In this document: piece after piece, positions 1-6,397 of the stretch | Layout: the number at the start of each line of letters is the position of its first letter | Position numbering within the stretch: position 1 is the first letter of the stretch | Assembly: GCA_046294345.1 (NCBI GenBank) | Contig: JBKBJT010000004.1 | Span: forward strand, 1 to 64,000 | Reading direction: 5' to 3' | From: Ferrovibrio sp046294345 | Lineage (GTDB): Bacteria > Pseudomonadota > Alphaproteobacteria > Ferrovibrionales > Ferrovibrionaceae | Length of the DNA: 64,000 nt | Notes under the pieces: generated by a model | Database searches by the model: none | Told to the model about the DNA's origin: nothing | The model's input: only the letters and a program-made list of their open reading frames with translations | Program-made: the position numbers and the translations under genes

Positions 1-829
1 CGATGCCCATCAGTTCCGGCGCGCAGCCGGCCACGGCGATCGACTTGATGCGGGCCAGCGGCTTCAGGCCATGGGCCTTGGCGAAGTCTTCCGAGCAGAC
101 CAGCGTGGCCGAGGCGCCGTCGGTCAGCGGCGAGGAGGTACCTGCGGTGACGGTGCCGGCGGCGTCGAAAGCCGGGTTCAGGCCGGCCAGGCCCTCGGCC
201 GAGGTATCCGGGCGGATGCAGCCATCCAGCTCGACGCGGTTGTTGCCGTCGACGATGGCGACGATCTCGTCCTTCAGCTTGCCGGCCTTCTGCGCCGCGG
301 CGGCCTTGGCGTGGCTCTCGACGGCCATCTGCTCCTGCGCCTTGCGGTCGATGCCGTATTTCTTGGCCAGGTTCTCGGCGGTGATGCCCATCGAGACATA
401 GGCCTGCGGATAATCCTGCAGCAGCTTGGGGTTCGGCAGGGTGTTGAAGCCGCCCATCGGTACGCGGGTCATGCTTTCCACGCCGGCGCAGATGAAGGCC
501 TCGCCGGCATTCATCTGGATGGCGCCGGCGGCCTGGTGGATGCTCTGCATCGACGAGCCGCAGAAACGGTTCACCGTGGTGGCGGCGGCGTCCTGCGGCA
601 GGCCGGCCAGGAAGCTGATCAGGCGGGCGACGTTCAGGCCCTGCTCGCCCTCGGGGAAGGCGCAGCCCACGATCACGTCTTCGATGGCCTTCGGATCAAC
701 GCCGGTGCGCTCGACCAGGGCCTTGATCACCTGGGCGGTCAGATCGTCAGGACGGACCTTGGTGAGGGCGCCCTTGCGGGCCAGCGTGAAGGGCGAGCGG
801 GCGTAGCCGGCAATCACCACGTTGCGCAT
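1..829 (-). CDS. Thiolase (acetyl-CoA acyltransferase), C-terminus cut by window edge
   Basis: Catalyses thiolytic cleavage or Claisen condensation of (3-keto)acyl-CoA in fatty-acid or amino-acid catabolism, in the cytoplasm. The reverse strand reads MRNVVIAGYARSPFTLARKG, then VNRFCGSSMQS with the acyl-accepting cysteine at residue 90, then GVESMTRVPMGG, all thiolase landmarks. About 276 codons are present; the C-terminal His and Cys motifs lie outside the window. The ATG at 829 follows an AGGAGA ribosome site. It lies 99 nt downstream of a MerR-type regulator on the same strand, so it is probably under that regulator's control. Family certain, substrate unknown. Confidence 0.93.
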   Translation of the reverse strand, partial: MRNVVIAGYARSPFTLARKGALTKVRPDDLTAQVIKALVERTGVDPKAIEDVIVGCAFPEGEQGLNVARLISFLAGLPQDAAATTVNRFCGSSMQSIHQAAGAIQMNAGEAFICAGVESMTRVPMGGFNTLPNPKLLQDYPQAYVSMGITAENLAKKYGIDRKAQEQMAVESHAKAAAAQKAGKLKDEIVAIVDGNNRVELDGCIRPDTSAEGLAGLNPAFDAAGTVTAGTSSPLTDGASATLVCSEDFAKAHGLKPLARIKSIAVAGCAPELMGI

Positions 830-878
830 GACGATATCTCCTTGGAGTGCGGACGGACTTTATCTGGTTGTCGAAAGG

Positions 879-911
879 CCCCGGAGAAGTCTTCTCGGAC
901 GATCTCCGGGG
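879..911 (-). terminator. Intercistronic hairpin between MerR regulator and thiolase
   Basis: A perfect 9-bp inverted repeat (CCCCGGAGA at 879-887, TCTCCGGGG at 903-911) with a 15-nt loop lies between the regulator stop and the thiolase start. No U-run follows on the minus strand, so it is more likely a partial terminator, processing or mRNA-stabilising hairpin than a strong intrinsic terminator. Confidence 0.4.
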
Positions 912-928
912 AACAGGTATTACGGTGG

Positions 929-1378
929 TTATTCCGCGACGCTGGCGAGTTCGCCGTGGGTCTGCACGAATTCCTTCAGCGTCACCGGCTGGCGGTCGCG
1001 TTCGCGGGCCTTGAGGAATTCTTCCATCGTGCGGATGTCGTGCTTGAGTTCCAGTACGGCGGCCTCGATGTCGCGGCGCTGCTGCTCCAGGGCGCCGAGG
1101 CGGTCGCGCGAGCGCTTCAGGGTCAGGCGGAGCTGCTCCAGTTGACCGTCGCCCAGGTCGTAGAGGTCGATCATTTCGCGGATCTCGGCCAGGCTGAAGC
1201 CCAGCCGCTTGCCGCGCAGGATCAGCTGCAGGCGGGCGCGGTCGCGCTTGGTATAGACCCGCATCATGCCCTGACGGGACGGATGCAGCAGGCCCTTGTC
1301 CTCGTAAAACCGAATCGCGCGGGCCGTCACTTTGAATTCGTGGGCCAGATCGGTGATGGTGTAGGTCTTCTCCGACAC
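929..1378 (-). CDS. MerR-family regulator, LiuR-like
   Basis: Predicted 149-aa transcription factor. The N-terminal MerR winged helix-turn-helix (about residues 6-75: YTITDLAHEFKVTARAIRFY, then the wing with Y and KRDR) is followed by a coiled dimerisation helix rich in L, E and R (about 85-130). There is no cysteine metal site, as expected for acyl-CoA-type MerR proteins such as LiuR, which controls branched-chain amino-acid and acyl-CoA catabolism. The start is a GTG at 1378 preceded by GGGAGG. A long palindrome lies 48 nt upstream (1426-1449), fitting autoregulation and control of the thiolase. The LiuR assignment rests on the operator resemblance and the thiolase neighbour. Confidence 0.85.
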   Translation of the reverse strand: MSEKTYTITDLAHEFKVTARAIRFYEDKGLLHPSRQGMMRVYTKRDRARLQLILRGKRLGFSLAEIREMIDLYDLGDGQLEQLRLTLKRSRDRLGALEQQRRDIEAAVLELKHDIRTMEEFLKARERDRQPVTLKEFVQTHGELASVAE

Positions 1379-1425
1379 GGCATGCCTCCCATTGGGCTTG
1401 TTTTGTGAGTCGGCAGGGAGTCTTA

Positions 1426-1449
1426 GTTTACGTTTACGTAAACGTCAAA
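1426..1449. promoter_or_regulatory. LiuR-box-like operator
   Basis: The 12-bp perfect palindrome GTTTACGTAAAC (1432-1443) sits inside a longer near-symmetric element; TTTACGTAAACGTCAA at 1433-1448 resembles what I recall of the LiuR/MerR consensus in proteobacteria. It lies between the regulator at 1378 (minus) and the Mpo1-like gene at 1545 (plus), so it could control both directions. Confidence 0.7.
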
Positions 1450-1475
1450 CAGAATCATGATTCCCAGCCGAGTTG

Positions 1476-1487
1476 GTAAAATTTTAC
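1476..1487. promoter_or_regulatory. AT-rich palindrome upstream of the Mpo1-like gene
   Basis: GTAAAATTTTAC is a perfect 12-bp palindrome 57 nt before the ATG at 1545, flanked by TG and TGG. It is distinct from the LiuR-like box 30 nt to its left and may be a second operator for the plus-strand gene. Function is inferred from symmetry only. Confidence 0.35.
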
Positions 1488-1544
1488 TGGTAAACCGGCA
1501 TTTTCAGTATATTCTAGCTGCAACCCAATTGGGAGGGAACAACA

Positions 1545-1928
1545 ATGTCCGACAATCGGATTGAGTCCGGGGCCCGGATTCAGACCTACGCGGAATTCTG
1601 GCCCTTTTACCTGCGCGAACATGCCCGGCCGGTCACCCGGGCCTGGCATTACCTGGGCACCACCATCGGCCTGGCCTGCTTGGTCACGGCGATTGTCACC
1701 GGCAACCTGTACTGGCTGCTGGGTGGTCTGGTTTCGGGCTACGGGCCAGCCTGGATCGGCCATTTCTTCTTCGAGAAGAACAAGCCGGCCAGTTTCCGCT
1801 ACCCGCTCTGGTCCTTCATCTCCGATTTCCGCATGTATTTCGCCTTCCTGGGCGGTTCGCTGGGCCGCGAGCTGGCGAAAGCGGGGGTTGCCGCCCCGAC
1901 GACGGATGCTGCGGCGGCGCGGCAATAG
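1545..1928 (+). CDS. Mpo1-like (DUF962) membrane protein
   Basis: A 127-aa protein of the DUF962/Mpo1 family, whose yeast member is an iron-dependent dioxygenase that alpha-oxidises 2-hydroxy fatty acids. Family hallmarks: FWPFYLREH near residue 19, TRAWHYLGT near 35, two central hydrophobic segments, and AWIGHFFFEKNKPASFRYP near 72 with the conserved His. Length is usual for bacterial members. ATG 1545 follows GGGAGG. The adjacent acyl-CoA-type regulator and operator agree with a lipid role. Substrate is unproven. Confidence 0.85.
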   Translation: MSDNRIESGARIQTYAEFWPFYLREHARPVTRAWHYLGTTIGLACLVTAIVTGNLYWLLGGLVSGYGPAWIGHFFFEKNKPASFRYPLWSFISDFRMYFAFLGGSLGRELAKAGVAAPTTDAAAARQ

Positions 1929-2068
1929 CCTGTCGCGGCAGGAGCGGCTGGTCACGAAATCGCAACGGTTGACGTGCCAGTTTAACAATCGATGATGGCC
2001 GCAGGGCCGGCCTGCAGCGGTGGGGTTACCGCGGCAGCACAGTCGCGTTTCGGGATTCGCCAGCAATT

Positions 2069-2995
2069 ATGCAAATCTACCTCCCCATCGCCGAGCTGTC
2101 CGTCAGTGTATGGCTGCTGCTCGGGCTGGGTGGGGCGGTGGGGTATCTCTCTGGCCTGTTCGGCGTCGGCGGCGGTTTTCTGCTCACCCCGCTGCTGATT
2201 TTCATCGGCGTGCCGCCGCCGGTGGCGGTGGCCACCTCGGCCAACCAGGTGGTGGCGGCCAGCGTCTCGGCCGTCTACGCGCATTGGCGCAAGAGCAACG
2301 TCGATTTCAAGATGGGCGGCGTGTTGCTGGTCGGCGGCCTGATCGGCTCCAGTTTCGGCGCCTATCTGTTCAGCCTGCTCAAGCGCATCGGCCAGCTCGA
2401 TGCGGTGATCGCCCTGTCCTATGTGCTGATCCTTGGCCTGATCGGCAGTCTGATGCTGACCGAGAGCATCCGTGCCCTGCGCCGCAAATCCGGTGAAGGC
2501 ATGCCGCTGCGCCGGCGCAAGCGGCTGCACGACCATCCCATGATCCGCGCGCTGCCCTTCAAGATGCGGTTCCGCAAGTCGCAGCTTTATATCAGCGCGC
2601 TGATGCCGCTCAGCCTCGGTGTGCTGGTCGGCATTTTGGCGGCGATCATGGGCGTGGGCGCCGGCTTCCTGCTGGTGCCGGCGATGATCTATCTGCTGGG
2701 CATGCCCACCGCGGTAGTGGTCGGCACGTCGCTGTTCCAGATCATCTTCGTCACCGCCAATGTCACCATGCTGCATGCGATCACGACGCAGACGGTGGAT
2801 GTGACGCTGGCGCTGCTACTGCTGGTCGGCTCGGTGATCGGCGCGCAATATGGCGTGCGCCACGGCGCGCATCTGCGCGGCGAGCAGGTGCGCGGCCTTC
2901 TCGCGGCACTGGTATTGATTGTGGCGATTGCGCTGGCCTTCGAATTGGTGCTGACGCCCGACGATCTCTATTTTCTGGAAAGCGGCCCGCGATGA
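2069..2995 (+). CDS. TauE/SafE-family sulfite/anion exporter
   Basis: A 308-aa polytopic inner-membrane protein. The TauE/SafE (DUF81) repeats are visible as two glycine-rich half-repeats, GGAVGYLSGLFGVGGGFLLT (about 20-40) and VGILAAIMGVGAGFLLVPAM (about 190-210), each followed by a helix with ATSANQ or GTSLFQ. A central basic hydrophilic loop (about 135-170) separates the halves. The family exports sulfite, sulfoacetate or related organosulfur anions. It overlaps the next gene by 4 nt, and this TauE/TIGR02186 pairing recurs in alphaproteobacteria. It is one of two TauE genes in the window (see 48302). Confidence 0.9.
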   Translation: MQIYLPIAELSVSVWLLLGLGGAVGYLSGLFGVGGGFLLTPLLIFIGVPPPVAVATSANQVVAASVSAVYAHWRKSNVDFKMGGVLLVGGLIGSSFGAYLFSLLKRIGQLDAVIALSYVLILGLIGSLMLTESIRALRRKSGEGMPLRRRKRLHDHPMIRALPFKMRFRKSQLYISALMPLSLGVLVGILAAIMGVGAGFLLVPAMIYLLGMPTAVVVGTSLFQIIFVTANVTMLHAITTQTVDVTLALLLLVGSVIGAQYGVRHGAHLRGEQVRGLLAALVLIVAIALAFELVLTPDDLYFLESGPR

Positions 2996-3768
2996 TCCGC
3001 CTGGCCGTCATAGCTGTGCTGCTGCTCGGGTTTTCTGGCGATGGTCATGCCCAGGCTGCCCGCAACGCGCCGCGTGGTCCGGTGCCGGCCGATGCGCCGC
3101 TGATCACCGATCTGTCCTCGCATCTGATCGCCATCACATCCAGCTTCACCGGCACCGAGCTGCTGCTGTTCGGCGCCATCGACGAACCGGGCGAGGTGAT
3201 CGTGGTGGTGCGTGGCCCGACTTCCACATCGGTGGTGCGGCGCAAGCGCCAGACTCTGGGTATGTGGCTGACGCGCCGTTCGGAAAGCTTCGATGGGGTG
3301 CCGGCCTATTATGCCGTGGCCAGCACGCGGCCGCTGGCCGAGATCGCGCCACCCAGCCTGTTACAGCGCCTGCAGATCGGTGCCAATGCCCTGCGGTTCC
3401 GTTATGTCGGCAAGCGCAATCCCGACGACGTGAACGAATTCCGCGCCGCCATCGTGCGGCAGAAGACGCGCGAGGGCCTGTATCAGGACAATACCGGCGC
3501 CGTGGATTTTCTCGGTCCCAAGCTGTTCCGCACCGCGATCAGTTTCCCCGCCACCGTGCCGGTCGGCACATACCAGACCGAAATCTATCTGGTGCGCGAC
3601 GACCGCATCGTCGCGGCGCAATCCACCCCGCTATTCATCGACAAACAGGGCATCGAGCAGGAAGTCTACGATTTCTCGCGCCAGGAACCGGCCGTCTATG
3701 GTCTGGTCGCGGTGCTGCTGGCGGTGTTCGCCGGCTGGCTCGCCGCCGTCGCCTTCCGCCGCGGTTAA
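2992..3768 (+). CDS. TIGR02186-family membrane-anchored periplasmic protein
   Basis: 258 aa, with an N-terminal signal peptide (hydrophobic to about residue 20, ending GHAQA), a large periplasmic domain and one C-terminal helix (about 232-252) ending in RRG. Landmarks such as ADAPLITDLSSHLIAITSSF, FTGTELLLFGA and PLFIDKQGIEQ match the TIGR02186 family, whose function is unknown. It overlaps the TauE gene by ATGA and is surely co-translated, so an accessory role for the exporter is a reasonable inference. Confidence 0.85.
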   Translation: MIRLAVIAVLLLGFSGDGHAQAARNAPRGPVPADAPLITDLSSHLIAITSSFTGTELLLFGAIDEPGEVIVVVRGPTSTSVVRRKRQTLGMWLTRRSESFDGVPAYYAVASTRPLAEIAPPSLLQRLQIGANALRFRYVGKRNPDDVNEFRAAIVRQKTREGLYQDNTGAVDFLGPKLFRTAISFPATVPVGTYQTEIYLVRDDRIVAAQSTPLFIDKQGIEQEVYDFSRQEPAVYGLVAVLLAVFAGWLAAVAFRRG

Positions 3769-3831
3769 GCCGCTTCCGGACTGCCGCGACTTGTGTCAGT
3801 CTGTAGGCAGACCATTCTGGAAGAGTGACGC

Positions 3832-4995
3832 GTGATGGACAAGGAAACGCTTGAGCAGACCCGGCTCACGCTGCGCCGCTTCGTTCGCGAGCGGCTGGTT
3901 CCCCTGGAAAAACAGGTCGCCGACGACGACAGGGTGCCCGACGACATCCGTCGCGCCTTTGCCGAAATGGGCCTGTTCGGCATTTCCATTCCTGAGGAAT
4001 ACGGCGGCCTTGGCCTCGACCTAGCCGAAGAGGTTGAACTCATCTTCGAGATGGGCTGGACCTCGCCGGCCTTCCGCAGCATGTTCGGCAGCAATGTTGG
4101 CATCGGCAGCCAGGGCATCCTGATCGACGGCACGCCCGAGCAGAAGGAGAAATGGCTGCCCAAGCTGGCCAGCGGCGAGGTGATCGCATCCTTCGCGCTG
4201 ACCGAGCCCGATGCCGGTTCCGATGCCGCTAGCCTGCGTACCCGCGCCGAACGCCAGGGCGATCATTACGTGATCAACGGCGCCAAGCGCTACATCACGA
4301 ACGCGCCCCATGCCGGCATCTTCACCCTGATGGCGCGCACCGATCAGAACAACAAGGGTGCCGGCGGCATTACCGCCTTCATCGTCGAGGCCAATTCGCC
4401 GGGCCTGAGCATCGGCAAGCCGGATAAAAAAATGGGTCAGCGCGGCGCCCATACCGCCGACGTGATCTTCGACAATGTGAAGGTTCCGGCTGAAAACGTG
4501 ATCGGGGGCAAGGAGGGCCAGGGCTTCAAGACCGCGATGAAGGTGCTGGACCGCGGTCGCCTGCATATCGCAGCGCTGTGCGTCGGCGCGGCCGAGCGCC
4601 TGATCCATGAATCGGTTTCCTACGCGCGCGAGCGCAAGCAGTTCGGTCAGCCGATCGCCGAATTCCAGCTGGTGCAGGCCATGCTGGCCGACAGCCGCAC
4701 CGAGGCCTATGCCGCGCGCTGCATGATCCGCGAGGCTGCCGCGCGGTATGCCGCCGGCGAGAATGTCTCGATGGAGGCCTCCTGCTGCAAATACTACGCC
4801 TCCGAGATGGTCGGCCGCGTCGCCGACCGTGCGGTACAGATTCATGGCGGTGCCGGCTATATGCAGGAATACGCCGTCGAGCGCTTTTATCGCGATGTGC
4901 GGCTGTTCCGCCTCTACGAGGGTACCAGCCAGATCCAGCAGATCGTGATCGCCCGGCAGATGCTGCGCCAGGCCGAATCCGGCGCCGAGGGCTGA
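3832..4995 (+). CDS. Acyl-CoA dehydrogenase
   Basis: FAD flavoenzyme oxidising acyl-CoA to trans-2-enoyl-CoA and passing electrons to ETF. 387 aa, normal length. FAD/substrate motifs FALTEPDAGSDAASL (about residue 120) and KRYITNAPHAG are present; RLYEGTSQIQQ carries the probable catalytic base Glu363. The first codon is GTG (3832) followed directly by ATG (3835); the GGAAGAG site at 3819-3825 suits either. The MFS gene starts 3 nt after its stop. The acyl chain preferred cannot be told from sequence. Confidence 0.93.
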   Translation: MMDKETLEQTRLTLRRFVRERLVPLEKQVADDDRVPDDIRRAFAEMGLFGISIPEEYGGLGLDLAEEVELIFEMGWTSPAFRSMFGSNVGIGSQGILIDGTPEQKEKWLPKLASGEVIASFALTEPDAGSDAASLRTRAERQGDHYVINGAKRYITNAPHAGIFTLMARTDQNNKGAGGITAFIVEANSPGLSIGKPDKKMGQRGAHTADVIFDNVKVPAENVIGGKEGQGFKTAMKVLDRGRLHIAALCVGAAERLIHESVSYARERKQFGQPIAEFQLVQAMLADSRTEAYAARCMIREAAARYAAGENVSMEASCCKYYASEMVGRVADRAVQIHGGAGYMQEYAVERFYRDVRLFRLYEGTSQIQQIVIARQMLRQAESGAEG

Positions 4996-4998
4996 GCC

Positions 4999-6249
4999 GT
5001 GCCGGAGGACGGACCCAGTCGCAGCGCCGCCAAGACTGCGATCATACTCGTCGGCACCTGCTTTTTCCTGAACGCGCTGTCGCGCGGCGCGGGCGAGACC
5101 TTCACCACCTTCCTGCTGGCGCTGACCGAGGAATTCCAGGCCAACCGCGCCGATGTGGCGGCAATCTATTCGCTGCAGATGCTGCTGGCCGGCTGTACCG
5201 CGCCGCTGGCCGGCTATTGCTTCGACCGCTTCGGCCCGCTGCGGCTTTATATCGCCGGGCTGGCCATGCTGGTGCTCGGCCTGGTGCTGGCCTCCTTCGC
5301 CGGCCAGCTTTGGCAGCTTTATCTCTTCATCGGGATCGGGGTCGGCGCCTCCGCCGCTTCGCTGGGCAACGCGCCGCATTCGGCCCTGCTGGCGCGCTGG
5401 TTCGAGGGCGCGCAGCTCTCGCGCGCCATGAGCGTGGTCTATGCCGCCCTTGGCATAGGCTCGCTGATGCTGGTGCCGCTGGCGCAGTTCGTGATCGAGA
5501 CCTGGGGCTGGCGCATCGCCTATCTCACCCTGGCCGGCATCGCCCTGCTGGCCCTGCCGGTCCTGCTGCTGCAGCACTGGCCCACGGTACAGGCCGGCCG
5601 TGTCCGGCTGCCGCAGGCCGGCGCCGATGCGCTGCCCGGCGCCGTGGCCGGCGATGACTGGACCCTGGGCAAGGCGCTGCGCACGACCGCCTTCTGGGGC
5701 CTGGCATCGGTGTTCTTCTTCACCTCCGCCGGCATGTTCTCGGTGATGGTGCAGGCCGTGGCCTATCTGGTCGAACTGGGCTACGCGCCGCTGCAGGCCG
5801 CCTCGATCTACGGCCTGGTCGGTGTGCTCACGCCTGTCGGCATCGTTGGCTTCGCCTGGCTCGATGGCCGCATCGGCCGTCATGCCTCGGCGGCGCTGTC
5901 TTATGCCTTCAGCCTGGCCGGCCTGGCCGCGCTCTGGGCGCTGGAGGGCTGGCGTTCGCCGGCGCTGCTCTGGGCCTTCATCCTGCTGGTCGGGCTGTCG
6001 TTTGGCGCCCGCGGCCCGATGGTGGGGGCAACGGCGGCCCGCATTTTCCAGGGCCGGCGCTTCGGCATGATTTTCGGCACCATCATGGTGGGCTCCGGCC
6101 TGGGCGTGTCGTCGGGGACCCTGATCGGGGCCAAGCTGCACGACCTGACCGGCGGCTACACGGCGGTGTTCCTGTTCGCCGCCTTCTGCGTCATCAACGG
6201 CGCCCTGCCTTTCTGGACCTACCGCTCGCTGCGCCGCCATGGCCCCTGA
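4999..6249 (+). CDS. MFS transporter
   Basis: 416-aa major facilitator with 12 predicted membrane segments, a loop of about 30 polar residues after helix 6 and GYCFDRFGPLR in the loop between helices 2 and 3. The style is that of the oxalate/formate or monocarboxylate antiporter-like branch, so a carboxylate substrate is plausible. GTG start at 4999, 3 nt after the acyl-CoA dehydrogenase stop, indicating translational coupling; it may import the acid degraded by that enzyme's pathway. Confidence 0.85.
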   Translation: MPEDGPSRSAAKTAIILVGTCFFLNALSRGAGETFTTFLLALTEEFQANRADVAAIYSLQMLLAGCTAPLAGYCFDRFGPLRLYIAGLAMLVLGLVLASFAGQLWQLYLFIGIGVGASAASLGNAPHSALLARWFEGAQLSRAMSVVYAALGIGSLMLVPLAQFVIETWGWRIAYLTLAGIALLALPVLLLQHWPTVQAGRVRLPQAGADALPGAVAGDDWTLGKALRTTAFWGLASVFFFTSAGMFSVMVQAVAYLVELGYAPLQAASIYGLVGVLTPVGIVGFAWLDGRIGRHASAALSYAFSLAGLAALWALEGWRSPALLWAFILLVGLSFGARGPMVGATAARIFQGRRFGMIFGTIMVGSGLGVSSGTLIGAKLHDLTGGYTAVFLFAAFCVINGALPFWTYRSLRRHGP

Positions 6250-6313
6250 CGGGATGGCCCCGAAATGGCCGGCGCGGGTATTGCACCCCGGCAATGATAC
6301 GTAACCGGATGGG

Positions 6314-6341
6314 TTGAAAGGCGGTCGGGAATCCCTATCAT
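6314..6341 (+). promoter_or_regulatory. Possible sigma-70 promoter of the molybdopterin hydroxylase gene
   Basis: TTGAAA (6314-6319), a 16-nt spacer and TATCAT (6336-6341) lie 57 nt before the ATG at 6398, after an intergenic stretch following the MFS gene. Confidence 0.4.
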
Positions 6342-6397
6342 TTCGCCGAAAGTTTTCCGGCCTTACCCCCTAGTTTCCGCCCCGAAAGGACGTCCCG

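Noticed and set aside
4021..6294. 757-codon open frame on the minus strand opposite the acyl-CoA dehydrogenase and MFS genes
   Set aside because: Low-complexity Gln/His/Gly-rich translation typical of the antisense of GC-rich genes; the plus strand has two clear families.
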